Assembly (NCBI RefSeq): GCF_000619905.2
Contig: NZ_CP012371.1
Location: 1,426,001 to 1,490,000, forward strand
Length of the DNA: 64,000 bases
Source: Nitrosospira briensis C-128
Lineage (GTDB): Bacteria > Pseudomonadota > Gammaproteobacteria > Burkholderiales > Nitrosomonadaceae
Direction: 5' to 3'
A program made the position numbers and the translations under genes. Below, one piece after another: positions 8,612-19,007 of this stretch. Below the pieces are notes generated by a model that was not told the DNA's origin, ran no database searches, and saw nothing but the letters and a program-made list of their open reading frames with translations. Position 1 is the first letter of the stretch. Each line of letters opens with the position of its first letter.

Positions 8612-11278
8612 TCACACTGTTACCGGATTGGGCTTGTCCGGGTCGATGCCAAGCTTGCTTATCGCTTTTGCCACCTTATCTGCCGTGATCTGACCTTCCT
8701 CGGCCAGCGACTTGAGCGCCGCTACCGTAATGTAATTACGGTCCACTTCAAAAAACCGCCGTAGTTGCTCACGTGTATCAGAGCGGCCAAACCCGTCTGT
8801 GCCCAAAACCTTATACCGCCCCGGCACAAATTCCCGGATCTGATCGGCAAAAATCTTCATGTAGTCCGTGGCGGCTATCACCGGCCCCTTCCGATCCTTG
8901 AGGCACGTGCCGACATAGGACAATCTTGGCGCTTCGGCGGGATGCAGCATGTTCCATCGGGTAACATCCAGTGCTTCACGTCTCAATTCGGTAAAGCTCG
9001 TGGCGCTCCAGATGTCGGCAGCGATGCCATATTCCTTTTCCAGTATTTCCGCCGCTGCTATCACTTCGCGCAATATCGTCCCCGAACCAAGCAATTGTAC
9101 CCGGAGACCGGAATTTTCCCCTGTCGTATTACCTTCCCGAAACAGGTACATTCCTTTCAGTATCCCTTGTTCCGCGTTGGCAGGCATCCCCGGATGCGAA
9201 TAGTTTTCGTTCATTACCGTTATATAGTAATAGACGTCCTCCTGCTCTTCATACATGCGCCGCATGCCATCCTGGATAATGACGGCGATCTCATACGCAA
9301 ACGTCGGATCATAGGATATGCAATTTGGAATAGTGGATGCAGCCAGGTGACTGTGGCCATCCTCATGCTGCAGACCCTCTCCGTTAAGCGTTGTGCGTCC
9401 GGCGGTGCCTCCCAGTAGAAATCCACGGCAACGCATATCTCCAGCCGCCCAGGCAAGATCTCCCACACGCTGAAAACCGAACATTGAATAGAAAATATAG
9501 AACGGAATCATCTGCACGCCGTGATTGCTGTATGCCGTTGCCGCCGCCATCCATGAGCACATCGCCCCGGCCTCGTTGATACCTTCTTGCAGAATCTGGC
9601 CGTTCTTGTCTTCCTTGTAATACATCAGTTGATCGGCATCCTCCGGTTTGTAGAGCTGCCCCGTCGACGACCAGATGGCCAGTTGTCGAAACATCCCCTC
9701 CATACCGAAAGTCCGCGACTCGTCCGCAACGATGGGCACCACTCGCTTACCAATGCTCTTGTCCTTTACCAGAATGTTGAGTATGCGTACGAAAGCCATG
9801 GTGGTGGAAGATTCCCGCCCCTCGCCGCCCGCCTTGAGCAGGGCATCGAATGCGGATAGCGGTGGAATCCGCAGCGCTTCCGCCTTTCGCTGGCGCCGGT
9901 GGATGAAACCGCCCAGCGCCTCACGCCGCTGATGCATGTACATATACTCAGGCGAAGCCTTGTCAAATGTCAGATACGGTATATCGTCTATCTTGTCGTC
10001 TGCAATTGGAAGACCGAAGCGGTCGCGAAACGCTTTCAGCGAAGTGGTACCCATCTTTTTTTGCTGATGGGTGATGTTCTGCGCCTCGCCCGCTTCACCC
10101 ATCCCGTATCCCTTGATGGTTTTGGCAAGAATCACAGTGGGCTGCCCTGTATGCCGTATCGCGGCTGCATAAGCCGCAAAGACTTTATGCGGATCATGAC
10201 CGCCGCGGTTCAAGCGCCAGATGTCATCGTCCGACATATTGGCGACCATTTCCAGCAACTCCGGATATTTGCCGAAAAAATGTTCACGGACATAGGCACC
10301 GTCTCTCGACTTGAAAGTCTGATATTCGCCGTCTACACATTCCATCATGCGTTTCTGCAGCAGGCCTTTGGTATCCTTGGCAAACAATGGATCCCAGTAT
10401 GAGCCCCATATCACCTTGATGACATTCCAGCCGACACCGCGAAAGGCGGCTTCAAGTTCCTGGATGATCTTGCCATTTCCACGCACCGGCCCGTCCAGGC
10501 GCTGAAGGTTGCAGTTAATCACAAAAATCAGATTATCCAGATTCTCGCGTGTGGCCAGAGAAATGCCGCCCAGCGATTCCGGCTCATCCATTTCGCCGTC
10601 ACCCATGAAGGCCCAGACTTTGCGGCCGTTGGTCTTGACCAGCCCGCGGCTATCCAGATATTTCATGAAACGGGCCTGGTAAATCGACATCAGTGGCCCG
10701 AGCCCCATCGATACCGTGGGGAACTGCCAAAAGTCCGGCATGAGCCAGGGATGCGGATAAGAGGACAGTCCCTTGCCGTCCACCTCGCGCCTGAAATTAT
10801 TGAGCTGGTCCTCCGTCAACTCTCCCAGCATGAAAGCATAGGCATAAAGACCGGGTGACGAGTGGCCTTGCGCGAATATCAGATCTCCCCCATGATTTTC
10901 CGATCTAGCGTGCCAGAAGTGATTGTAGCCGACATCATAGAGCGTCGCCGCGGACGCAAAGCTGGCAATATGGCCACCGACATTGGAGTTCTTGTTGGCG
11001 TGCAATACCATTGCCATGGAGTTCCAACGGACATAAGAGCGAATGCGATGTTCCAGCGCATGATTACCGGGAGAGCGGTCCTCCTTGCCTGGTGGAATGG
11101 TATTGATATAGGCCGTGGTGGCGCTGTAAGGAAGGTATGCGCCTGAACGCCGGGCTTTTTCTACCAACCTTTCCAGCAGGTAATGCGCGCGCTCGGTTCC
11201 CTCGTGCTCCAGCACGGATTCCAGGGCGTCCAGCCACTCCTGTGTTTCAGATGGATCTATGTCGGGAATGGGTTCCAT
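8612..11278 (-). CDS. aceE: Pyruvate dehydrogenase E1 (homodimeric type)
   Basis: An 888-residue homodimeric E1, the size of E. coli AceE. It has the thiamine diphosphate/Mg2+ motif GDGEMDEPE (226-234) followed by NCNLQRLDG (255-263), the active-site ENHGG region near 127-131, and the C-terminal FGRSDTREQLRRFFEVD signature. It decarboxylates pyruvate and reductively acetylates the E2 lipoyl group. It precedes aceF on the same strand; the 228-bp gap between them holds no gene that I can recognise. Confidence 0.97.
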   Translation of the reverse strand: MEPIPDIDPSETQEWLDALESVLEHEGTERAHYLLERLVEKARRSGAYLPYSATTAYINTIPPGKEDRSPGNHALEHRIRSYVRWNSMAMVLHANKNSNVGGHIASFASAATLYDVGYNHFWHARSENHGGDLIFAQGHSSPGLYAYAFMLGELTEDQLNNFRREVDGKGLSSYPHPWLMPDFWQFPTVSMGLGPLMSIYQARFMKYLDSRGLVKTNGRKVWAFMGDGEMDEPESLGGISLATRENLDNLIFVINCNLQRLDGPVRGNGKIIQELEAAFRGVGWNVIKVIWGSYWDPLFAKDTKGLLQKRMMECVDGEYQTFKSRDGAYVREHFFGKYPELLEMVANMSDDDIWRLNRGGHDPHKVFAAYAAAIRHTGQPTVILAKTIKGYGMGEAGEAQNITHQQKKMGTTSLKAFRDRFGLPIADDKIDDIPYLTFDKASPEYMYMHQRREALGGFIHRRQRKAEALRIPPLSAFDALLKAGGEGRESSTTMAFVRILNILVKDKSIGKRVVPIVADESRTFGMEGMFRQLAIWSSTGQLYKPEDADQLMYYKEDKNGQILQEGINEAGAMCSWMAAATAYSNHGVQMIPFYIFYSMFGFQRVGDLAWAAGDMRCRGFLLGGTAGRTTLNGEGLQHEDGHSHLAASTIPNCISYDPTFAYEIAVIIQDGMRRMYEEQEDVYYYITVMNENYSHPGMPANAEQGILKGMYLFREGNTTGENSGLRVQLLGSGTILREVIAAAEILEKEYGIAADIWSATSFTELRREALDVTRWNMLHPAEAPRLSYVGTCLKDRKGPVIAATDYMKIFADQIREFVPGRYKVLGTDGFGRSDTREQLRRFFEVDRNYITVAALKSLAEEGQITADKVAKAISKLGIDPDKPNPVTV

Positions 11279-11328
11279 TTTCGTCTCGAAATTGTTGGGA
11301 TTACCGATGTGATTGGTCTGCGTCGCAA

Positions 11329-12186
11329 TTAAGCCCGTGCGTATGCGCGCTCGGCAGCCTCGATAGTGTTATACAGCAACATCGCGATAGTCACCGGGCC
11401 CACGCCGCCCGGCACAGGCGTGATGTAACCTGCCTTTTCCTTGACCGACTCGAACTCCACGTCACCCACCAGTTTACCGTCCGGCATGCGGTTGATGCCA
11501 ACATCTATCACCGCTGCGCCGTCCTTCACCATGCCGGCGGTAATCATATGCGGCTTTCCGGTCGCCACTACCAGGATATCGGCGCGACGCGTATGTTCGG
11601 CCAGATCACGCGTCTTTGAGGTACAGATGGTAACCGTCGCGCCTCTTTGCAAGAGCATCAACGCCATGGGCTTGCCGACGATGTTGCTGCGGCCCACCAC
11701 CACCGCGTGCTGCCCTTCAATTGGAACGCTGTATTTTTCCAGTATCTTGATCACCCCATGAGGTGTGCAAGGCGGGTATATCGCATTACCCGTAACCAGC
11801 GATCCTACATTGTAAAGATGGAATCCATCCACGTCTTTTTCCACTGCAACGGATGCAATCACTTTATCGCTTTCGAAGCGTCGCGGTAACGGCAGCTGCA
11901 CGAGGATACCGTGAATTCTGGGATTCCGGTTCAGTTCCTGAATACGCTCCATTACCTCATCCTGGCTCGTGTTCTCGGAAAACTCATGTATTTCGGAATA
12001 AATCCCCGTGTCGCTACACGCTTTAGCCTTGTTCCGCACGTAGATGCGTGAAGCCGGATCATCACCGGCAATAACCACCGCCAGCCCAGGTTGCATACCT
12101 TTTTCCGTCAAGCGCGCGGCGCGAATCTTCCAGTCAGCTCGAAGTTCGCGGGCAAACGCGTTCCCATCCATAATTTTGGCATTCAT
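11329..12186 (-). CDS. folD: Bifunctional methylene-THF dehydrogenase/methenyl-THF cyclohydrolase
   Basis: A 285-residue FolD, the normal family length. It contains VQLPLPRRF, the NADP-binding [17 protein letters not shown] segment, and the C-terminal [18 protein letters not shown] signature. It interconverts 5,10-methylene-, methenyl- and 10-formyl-THF, supplying one-carbon units for purines and formyl-methionine. It lies just upstream of aceE on the same strand (50 bp), so cotranscription is possible. Confidence 0.97.
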   Translation of the reverse strand: MNAKIMDGNAFARELRADWKIRAARLTEKGMQPGLAVVIAGDDPASRIYVRNKAKACSDTGIYSEIHEFSENTSQDEVMERIQELNRNPRIHGILVQLPLPRRFESDKVIASVAVEKDVDGFHLYNVGSLVTGNAIYPPCTPHGVIKILEKYSVPIEGQHAVVVGRSNIVGKPMALMLLQRGATVTICTSKTRDLAEHTRRADILVVATGKPHMITAGMVKDGAAVIDVGINRMPDGKLVGDVEFESVKEKAGYITPVPGGVGPVTIAMLLYNTIEAAERAYARA

Positions 12187-12387
12187 CGTTTATTGGATCG
12201 CCTTAAGCGGATAATGGATGGTTAATTATACGCCAAGGAACCGGCGAACAAGCCCGTGTGAGCGCTAGGCCGATCCGTAGTGGCACTGGAAGCGGATCAC
12301 CCAGCAGGCAAATGAGGGCGGGCTGTATTCAGACAGCCAGGGGTGATCAGCGCAAACTGGCATTATCCATGCCGATGTTCTCCACGA

Positions 12388-13044
12388 TCAAGATTGGCGC
12401 GCGCCCGGCGAGTCTGCTTTTCTGATCTTCATTCGATAAATCAGCAGCCCCACCAGAAAAGTTGGAAGGACAACCAGGGCAGCAGCCACGAGCCCAGCCG
12501 CCAGCACGTCAATTCCCTCGGTTTTTGGAAGAAAAATAGTGACAACCCAAACCGTCAGGAAAGCAGCCACCGCGCCGCCGATAACCATGATCTTTTTACC
12601 ACGCTCATACAGTCGCCACAATGAGCCGGAAACGCGCGTTTCATTTCGATATTCATCAAAAACCGCCACGATGCTGTCATCGTTGGGCATAGCCTGGTAG
12701 CCCATGCTTACGGCAAGCGAGTCGTCGCCGCCCTCCACTCTTGACATTTTACTCAGAAATGCAACTCGTTTTTGAGCATCCTTTTTTTTCATGCCGTCGC
12801 TGATGAGCATCGACTCAAGCGCCGCAAAGGCATGGTCGCGAGCATTGGCTGGTAAACCGAGATTCTCACCCTGGCGCCACATGACACCTACCAGATAGAG
12901 CTGAATCGTCAGCTGCCTGAACTGTGGCGCGAAATCATATCCTTTGTCTTTAATTTTCGGAAGCTGAGACTCCAGCACCTCACGCGCGCACAGCACGCAG
13001 ACTTCAGTTACAGTCGTTTCAGAGTCAGTTTTCGTGTCATTCAT
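12388..13044 (-). CDS. Hypothetical protein with two C-terminal membrane segments
   Basis: A 218-residue protein I do not recognise. The N-terminal 145 residues look soluble and helical, with a CVLC pair at residues 16-19 and a lysine-rich KKKDAQKR segment. Two hydrophobic segments follow at about 152-172 and 179-203, then a short basic tail, suggesting an inner-membrane hairpin with a large cytoplasmic N-terminal domain. It stands alone between folD and a divergent flavoprotein gene. Confidence 0.7.
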   Translation of the reverse strand: MNDTKTDSETTVTEVCVLCAREVLESQLPKIKDKGYDFAPQFRQLTIQLYLVGVMWRQGENLGLPANARDHAFAALESMLISDGMKKKDAQKRVAFLSKMSRVEGGDDSLAVSMGYQAMPNDDSIVAVFDEYRNETRVSGSLWRLYERGKKIMVIGGAVAAFLTVWVVTIFLPKTEGIDVLAAGLVAAALVVLPTFLVGLLIYRMKIRKADSPGARQS

Positions 13045-13377
13045 TGTCGTAATAACGGGACATGCCCAACCTTAACTTTGAATTTGTAGAGGAACGCATT
13101 ATATACTGGCAAAAGCTCGTTGAAGAAGGATGAATCGTCCCGCACCTGGACAGCTGTCCGATCCGGTTCCGGATAAATTCGGCGTGCTGCCATGCTTCTA
13201 ACAAAAGGAATTCACCAAAGAATTCAGACTGATCTACAATTAGATAAGGCGATCCATACCGAGTTCCCCAATATGCGGTAGCGGCCTTTTTCCTGAACAG
13301 TAAGAAAAGTTTTTTGAAATATCGTAATCCGGTCAATTCTGAATGTGCGCTTGCGCGCGTATATCAATGGGAAGATT
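13045..13377. other. Divergent intergenic region without a recognisable gene
   Basis: A 333-bp gap between the minus-strand unknown membrane protein and the plus-strand flavoprotein. It should hold both promoters. A 99-codon minus-strand frame covers much of it, but its composition is that of non-coding DNA and I do not call it a gene. Confidence 0.4.
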
Positions 13378-14556
13378 ATGAAACATCATAAATACCTTAT
13401 CGTCGGCGGTGGAATGGCCGCTGATTCCGCTGTTCACGGTATCCGCAAGATCGATCAAGACGGGGCCATTGCCATGATTTGCGAGGAGCGGCACCTGCCT
13501 TATGATCGTCCACCCCTGACAAAGTCTCTCTGGAAGGGCTCGGCTTATGAATCCATCTGGCGAAACGCGCACGGCCTGAATGTTGCCATGCATCTGGCAA
13601 AAAAAGTGGTGGCCGTCGATCCATCAAAAAAAACCGCAACGGATGATGCCGGAAACATCTATACGTATGAAAAGCTCTTGCTTGCCACTGGCGGCACGGT
13701 GCGGCGTTTCCCGACTTTTGGCGAGAGCATGATCTACTACAGAACCGCGGATGACTACCTTAAGCTGCGGGAGTTGAGTCAGCATGGTTCGGACTTCGTT
13801 GTTATCGGAGGCGGCTTCATCGGTTCCGAAATTGCCGCCGCGCTTGCGATGAACAACAAGCGGGTGACGATGATTTTCCCGGAAAGCGGTATTGGTGCGC
13901 GTGTTTATGCACCGCCTCTCGCTGAATTCCTGAATTCATACTACCGCGAAAAAGGCGTCACCGTGCTTGCGTCAGAAACGATTAAATCGGTGAGGACCGA
14001 GGGCGCCAAAACAATTGTAACCACGGCAAACGGTACAGATATCTCCGCCGATGGCGTCGTTGCGGGACTGGGGATATCACCCAACACCGACTTGGCCACG
14101 CAGGCCGGACTGGCGGTGGATAACGGCATTGTCGTGGACGATCAGTTGCGCACGAGCAATCCGGACATTTACGCGGCGGGGGACGTGGCGAACTTCCATA
14201 GCACGCTATTGGATAAGCGTATGCGCGTGGAGCATGAGGATAACGCTAATGTGATGGGTGAAATGGCAGGCCGGAATATGGCGGGGCAATCAGATACCTA
14301 TCGTCATCAGCCTTTCTTTTATTCCGACCTGTTTGACCTGGGTTATGAAGCAGTGGGAGAACTGGATTCCCGCATGGATATCGTCGAAGATTGGGAAGAG
14401 CCTTTCCGTAAAGGCGTAATTTATTATTTACGCGATGGGCTCGTGCGCGGCGTGCTGCTTTGGAACACCTGGGGACAGGTCGATGCCGCTACGCAGCTAA
14501 TTGCCAAAAAAACGATACACTCCAGCGAAACCCTGATGGGCCGCATCACCGGCTAG
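13378..14556 (+). CDS. FAD-dependent NAD(P)H oxidoreductase, AIF/ferredoxin-reductase-like
   Basis: A 392-residue pyridine-nucleotide-disulfide-oxidoreductase fold protein. It has an N-terminal FAD-binding motif LIVGGGMAADSA (residues 7-16), a second nucleotide-binding motif VIGGGFIGSEIAAAL (142-156) for NAD(P)H, and the distal FAD motif IYAAGDVANF (264-273). The C-terminal 90 residues resemble the reductase C-domain of apoptosis-inducing-factor-like and oxygenase-coupled ferredoxin reductases. No redox CxxC pair is seen. The start at 13378 (after GGGAAG) is preferred to 13345. The electron acceptor cannot be told from context. Confidence 0.85.
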   Translation: MKHHKYLIVGGGMAADSAVHGIRKIDQDGAIAMICEERHLPYDRPPLTKSLWKGSAYESIWRNAHGLNVAMHLAKKVVAVDPSKKTATDDAGNIYTYEKLLLATGGTVRRFPTFGESMIYYRTADDYLKLRELSQHGSDFVVIGGGFIGSEIAAALAMNNKRVTMIFPESGIGARVYAPPLAEFLNSYYREKGVTVLASETIKSVRTEGAKTIVTTANGTDISADGVVAGLGISPNTDLATQAGLAVDNGIVVDDQLRTSNPDIYAAGDVANFHSTLLDKRMRVEHEDNANVMGEMAGRNMAGQSDTYRHQPFFYSDLFDLGYEAVGELDSRMDIVEDWEEPFRKGVIYYLRDGLVRGVLLWNTWGQVDAATQLIAKKTIHSSETLMGRITG

Positions 14557-14819
14557 GCAGATAGTCAGGCGCGATTTTCTTGCTATCCCTTCTTGCGGAT
14601 ATAAAAGGCGAGCTGGAATTCAAGACTCGGTTCGGTCGTGCCAGGAAATCTTGCTATTGATCCACGCGAGCAGTGCAACGTATGCGGACGGTATCCAAGG
14701 CGGTCACAGCATGCCGTTTATTGTTGATTTGGGTTGGAATCCGGATCGATCCCCGGGAATGGCGAAATTCATCTATATTCTCACCGGGTAAATCAGAGAA
14801 ATAACTGGCACGCGTCATC

Positions 14820-15854
14820 TTGAAAACCCTCACCCTCACCCGGCCGGACGACTGTCACCTTCATTTGCGTGACGGCGAGCAAATGCGCGCAGTTCTGCCG
14901 GATACGGCACGGCGCTTCGCCCGTGCCATTGTCATGCCCAACCTCAAACCGCCGATAATCACAGTCGAAATGGCGCTGGCATACCGCGAGCATATTCTTG
15001 CCGCCCTGCCGCCGGGCATGCGCTTTGAGCCATTGATGACACTCTACCTTACCGACAACACTGCGCCTTCCGAAATTTTCGAAGGCAGGAGAAACGGTAC
15101 AATACATGGCGTGAAATTTTATCCGGCCGGCGCCACGACAAACTCCGCTGCTGGTGTTACTGACATCGCCAAGTGCTACGGGACGCTGGCGGCAATGGAA
15201 GAGGCGGGGATGCCGCTGCTCGTGCATGGAGAGGTGACTGATCCGGCGGTGGATGTGTTCGACAGGGAAAAATCCTTTCTCGACAGGGTATTAATGCCTC
15301 TTACGCAACGGTTCCCGCAATTGCGGATCGTGTTCGAGCACATCACTACCCAGGAAGCGGTGGCGTTCGTTACCGGCGCACGGGCCCATATTGCAGCCAC
15401 GATTACCGCCCATCATATGCTGCTTAACCGAAACGCCCTGTTCCAGGGCGGCATCCGGCCGCACCACTATTGTCTCCCGGTGCTGAAACGTGAAACCCAT
15501 CGCCAGAAACTGGTCGAAGCCGCCACCAGCGGAAACCCGAAGTTTTTTCTGGGCACCGATAGCGCGCCTCATCCCCGGTCTGCCAAGGAAAGCACCTGCG
15601 GCTGCGCAGGCGTCTACACCGCTCATGCGGCGATTGAACTCTATGCGGAAGCTTTCGAACTAGCGGGGGCGCTGGACAAGCTGGAAGCCTTCGCCAGCTT
15701 CCATGGCGCGGATTTCTACAAACTGCCGCGCAACAAGGACAGTATTATGCTGAAGAAAGAAAACTGGAGCGTGCCGTCGCAACTGGGTTTTGGAAACGAA
15801 GCATTGGTCCCCCTGCGTGCAGGGGAAAGCCTGGCATGGAAATTGATCGGCTAA
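14820..15854 (+). CDS. pyrC: Dihydroorotase (class II)
   Basis: A 344-residue metal-dependent amidohydrolase of pyrimidine synthesis that interconverts carbamoyl-aspartate and dihydroorotate. It shows the RPDDCHLHLRDG zinc motif (H13, H15), the VKFYPAGATTNSAAG motif with the lysine that becomes carboxylated (K99), and the GTDSAPH aspartate motif. Length fits E. coli PyrC. The start appears to be TTG at 14820; no ATG or clear ribosome site precedes the conserved N-terminus. Confidence 0.95.
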   Translation: MKTLTLTRPDDCHLHLRDGEQMRAVLPDTARRFARAIVMPNLKPPIITVEMALAYREHILAALPPGMRFEPLMTLYLTDNTAPSEIFEGRRNGTIHGVKFYPAGATTNSAAGVTDIAKCYGTLAAMEEAGMPLLVHGEVTDPAVDVFDREKSFLDRVLMPLTQRFPQLRIVFEHITTQEAVAFVTGARAHIAATITAHHMLLNRNALFQGGIRPHHYCLPVLKRETHRQKLVEAATSGNPKFFLGTDSAPHPRSAKESTCGCAGVYTAHAAIELYAEAFELAGALDKLEAFASFHGADFYKLPRNKDSIMLKKENWSVPSQLGFGNEALVPLRAGESLAWKLIG

Positions 15855-15933
15855 AGTGCAAGGGTGCGAATTACGCCCGAGTTGTATCAACCCGCATTTT
15901 TCACAAATCGTCTTCGGAAGCGTGGTAATTCTT

Positions 15934-15999
15934 GAAGCTTCTCTAATTTTGAACCTCCCTTAAATCGAAGCTCCCTTAATTTTGAAACTTCCATAAGCA
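15934..15999. repeat. Imperfect 33-bp tandem duplication just before recQ
   Basis: Two 33-bp units, starting at 15934 and 15967, share the pattern GAAGCT-N4-TAATTTTGAA-N-CT-C and match at roughly 24 of 33 positions. The second unit runs into the recQ ATG, so it forms the mRNA leader. No other copies were seen in the window. Confidence 0.6.
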
Positions 16000-17807
16000 T
16001 GGCGCCCCGCGCTCTCGCCCTTCTGAAGGATATCTTCGGCTATCCCGCTTTTCGTGGTCGGCAGGCCGAAGTGATCGCGCATATTGCCGGAGGCGGGGAT
16101 TGCCTCGTATTGATGCCGACCGGAGGCGGAAAATCGTTGTGCTATCAGATTCCGGCGTTATTGCGCAACGGTGTCGCGGTAGTGGTTTCGCCGCTGATTG
16201 CGCTTATGCAGAATCAGGTAGCGGCCCTGCACGAAGCCGGGGTGCGTGCGGCGTTTCTCAATTCCTCCCTGTCACAGACAGAAGCGGCCACAGTCGAGCG
16301 AGGCATGCTCGCCGGCACATATGATCTGGTGTATGTGGCGCCGGAGAGGTTGTTGACACCGCGCTTTCTCGATCTTCTGGCGCGCACGCCGCTTTCCCTG
16401 TTTGCCATCGATGAGGCGCACTGCGTGTCTCAATGGGGCCATGATTTCCGCCCCGAATACATCCAGCTTTCAATCCTGCATGAGCGATTTCCCAACATAC
16501 CACGCATTGCCCTGACAGCCACCGCGGATAGCGTGACGCGAGAGGAAATCATCCGGCGTCTTGGCCTCGATGGCGCCGAAATATTTATTTCAAGTTTTGA
16601 CCGCCCCAACATTCGTTATCAGATCGTCGATAAAATAAACGGCAAGGCCCAGTTAATCGCTTTTATCCGCGCTGAGCATGATGGCGACGCCGGTATCGTC
16701 TATTGTCTGTCGCGCAGGAAAGTCGAGGAAACAGCGGCTTGGCTGGTCGAAAAGGGTATACGTGCCCTTCCATACCATGCCGGTATGAGTGCACCGGACC
16801 GCAGCCGCAACCAGGAAGAATTTCTGCGCGAAGAAGGCATTGTAATGGTCGCTACCATCGCATTCGGGATGGGCATAGACAAGCCGGACGTGCGCTTCGT
16901 GGCTCACCTCGATCTGCCCAAGAGCGTGGAAGCCTATTATCAGGAAACCGGCCGTGCCGGGCGCGACGGTCAAGCCGCCAGCGCATGGATGGCTTACGGC
17001 TTGGGCGATGTGGTACAGCAGCGGCGGATGATAGAGGATTCCCCGGCGGAAGCACAATTCAAACGAAGCGCTTCGGCCAAGCTCGATGCGCTGCTGGCAC
17101 TGTGCGAAGCCACCACCTGCCGTCGTGCGCGCCTGCTCGAGTATTTTGGCGAAGCGCCAGCCAGTGCCGCTTGCGGCAATTGCGATGTCTGCCTCGATCC
17201 GCCACAGGTGTGGGACGGGACGGTGGCCGCACAGAAGGCGCTGTCGTGTGCATTTCGCACCGGCCAGCGCTTTGGTGCCGGGCATCTGATTGACGTGCTG
17301 CGCGGCAACGATACCACGCGCGTGAGGCAATGGGCTCACGACAAGGTCAGCACCTTCGGTATCGGCAAGGAATTGGATGAAAAAGCCTGGCGAGCAGTAT
17401 TCCGCCAACTGGCGGCGCTCGGCTTGCTCACCGCAGACAGTGAAGGTCATGGTTCGCTGCGTCTTGCCGCAGCCAGCCGCGCAGTGCTGACTGGGAATCA
17501 AACGGTGCGTCTGCGCCTGCAGCCAGAGCGAAAGAAGGCTGCGGCCAAGACCAAGGTGGCACGTGAAGATAAAACCGCCACGCTTGACCTCGCGGCGCGT
17601 GCGCTATGGGCGCGCCTGCGCGCATGGCGCACCGAAGCTGCAAAGACGCACGGCGTTCCCGCTTATGTGGTGTTTCACGATGCAACACTGGCAGAATTGG
17701 TACGCCTGCATCCAAAGACGGAAAATGAACTGCGCGAAGTGCCCGGTATCGGCGCAAGAAAACTGGAGAGTTACGGCGACGATCTGCTTATGATTCTTCG
17801 AAGTTGA
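15999..17807 (+). CDS. recQ: ATP-dependent DNA helicase RecQ
   Basis: A 602-residue RecQ. The order of domains is a RecA-like helicase pair with Walker A PTGGGKS (40-46) and DEAH box (138-141, followed by [13 protein letters not shown]), the [10 protein letters not shown] motif VI, an RQC zinc-binding region ([10 protein letters not shown]...CGNCDVC), a winged helix, and an HRDC domain in the last 70 residues. It unwinds DNA during recombination and fork repair. The ATG at 15999 has no strong ribosome site. A trb-operon relic begins soon after its stop codon. Confidence 0.97.
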   Translation: MAPRALALLKDIFGYPAFRGRQAEVIAHIAGGGDCLVLMPTGGGKSLCYQIPALLRNGVAVVVSPLIALMQNQVAALHEAGVRAAFLNSSLSQTEAATVERGMLAGTYDLVYVAPERLLTPRFLDLLARTPLSLFAIDEAHCVSQWGHDFRPEYIQLSILHERFPNIPRIALTATADSVTREEIIRRLGLDGAEIFISSFDRPNIRYQIVDKINGKAQLIAFIRAEHDGDAGIVYCLSRRKVEETAAWLVEKGIRALPYHAGMSAPDRSRNQEEFLREEGIVMVATIAFGMGIDKPDVRFVAHLDLPKSVEAYYQETGRAGRDGQAASAWMAYGLGDVVQQRRMIEDSPAEAQFKRSASAKLDALLALCEATTCRRARLLEYFGEAPASAACGNCDVCLDPPQVWDGTVAAQKALSCAFRTGQRFGAGHLIDVLRGNDTTRVRQWAHDKVSTFGIGKELDEKAWRAVFRQLAALGLLTADSEGHGSLRLAAASRAVLTGNQTVRLRLQPERKKAAAKTKVAREDKTATLDLAARALWARLRAWRTEAAKTHGVPAYVVFHDATLAELVRLHPKTENELREVPGIGARKLESYGDDLLMILRS

Positions 17808-18034
17808 AAAAAAACGATAAGAGCATCGGACCGGCACCCTTGTGCGACAAAAAGCAAGGCAAGTTTGTGCAGTTCTGATCGCTGGCTGGGGTCGGCGACA
17901 TGATCTATATCGGTAGCCAGTCGAAATTCATTCCTTAAGTCGTGAAAGTGGGCAAGCTTGGACAGCCATCGCAGTGTCGCCGATGAACCGGGCAAAAGGC
18001 GTCGATCAGGGCGTGATCATCGTCGTTACTGCAT

Positions 18035-18276
18035 CCACGTGTCTACAACGATGGCGTCAAGATGATTATCCAGATGCCCGCCAGCATGAACCAGTCTGAA
18101 GCCCCGATTCCGCTGGTGGGATGAAAGGATGGGGGACCGTTCATCGACAGGAATCGGTCCAGGTGAACCATCGGCTGCAAGGCAATCGCTATATCGTTGA
18201 CAGTATTTTGACAAAACCATCCTTGTCGCGCGTCGGCTTCAGCCAGGATCGCGTCACCATTCAAAAAGGGAAATAA
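18035..18276 (+). pseudogene. trbG: Decayed 3' end of trbG (VirB9-like conjugation protein)
   Basis: Conceptual translation gives PRVYNDGVKMIIQMPASM followed by NQSEAP, matching the C-terminal domain of TrbG/VirB9 secretion-channel proteins. A TGA at 18122 interrupts the frame where the family has an arginine; KDGGPFIDRN continues, then the frame shifts to give VNHRLQGNRYIVDSI, and shifts again before RVTIQKGK and the stop at 18274-18276. At least one nonsense and two frameshift changes show it is dead. It sits 2 bp before trbH, the native trb order. Sequence from about 17870 to 18034 may be a more eroded part. Confidence 0.75.
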
Positions 18277-18278
18277 AA

Positions 18279-18773
18279 ATGCGCATCCTGCTTATCGCGT
18301 TGTTGTGCGCATGCCTTGGTGCCTGCGCATTCCAGCCCTTGACCAGGGGCAATCCCTTCGCCGCCCTCGATGAAAAAATTGCTACCGATACCGTCAACCA
18401 GCTTGCGCGACTCTATCCGCCGGCAAAGACGCAATTCAGCCTGGTCGTCTCCGACCCCGAGAGTTTTGGGGCGCTGCTGGCGAACCGGCTGCGCGCCAAA
18501 GGGTATGCGCTCTCTGAAAAGGCCGAAAGACCCCGGATCATGCCGCCGGATACCTTTGGCGCGGTATTTTCACCAAAACCGGCGGACGACAGCAACATGC
18601 CCGCACAATCACTCGCGACCGAACCAGGTATCGAGCTGCGCTACGTACTCAACCATTCGGGCAGAGACTTTTCCCGTATCACAATGGTAATCGGCCGCGC
18701 CGTGCTGGCGCGCGCCTACCTGATCGAAAACGGCACCATTGTCCCTGCCGGGGCCTGGACGTTCAAGGAGTAG
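18279..18773 (+). CDS. trbH: Conjugal transfer lipoprotein TrbH (remnant of a trb operon)
   Basis: A 164-residue predicted lipoprotein with a signal peptide and lipobox LGAC near residue 16. The body (PFAALDEKIATDTVNQLARLYPPAKTQ..., and a C-terminal strand-rich part) resembles TrbH, an outer-membrane-associated part of P-type conjugation systems. It lies 2 bp after the trbG relic. The frame is intact, but no other mating-pair genes remain in the window except possibly the first codons of trbI at 18778 (ATGAGCCAG, terminated after 6 codons). It is therefore most likely non-functional as part of a transfer system. Confidence 0.75.
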   Translation: MRILLIALLCACLGACAFQPLTRGNPFAALDEKIATDTVNQLARLYPPAKTQFSLVVSDPESFGALLANRLRAKGYALSEKAERPRIMPPDTFGAVFSPKPADDSNMPAQSLATEPGIELRYVLNHSGRDFSRITMVIGRAVLARAYLIENGTIVPAGAWTFKE

Positions 18774-19007
18774 CGCCATGAGCCAGACCATGTGTTGAGA
18801 GAGCATCCCTTCGCCTTTTAGGCCGACTGTTTACCACTTCAAACCACAATCCCGTTGCTTATGGGAAGACTAAGAGCGACAATTGGCCCTCTAAAGGCAA
18901 CAATCGACCTGGAATCTCTTCAGGAAGATTCTACCGTCGAGAATTATCAGTAGCGACCAATTTCTATTGCTCGGTGCGGATCTTCAGTCTGAGCAGGAGT
19001 TATATAA

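Noticed and set aside
13037-13336. 99-codon minus-strand frame between the unknown membrane protein and the flavoprotein
   Set aside because: It overlaps the neighbouring start, has no ribosome site or family likeness, and fills a region expected to hold two promoters.
16653-17501. 282-codon antisense frame inside recQ
   Set aside because: It is a G+C-driven shadow of the recQ coding frame; its protein is rich in Cys, His and Arg without any motif.
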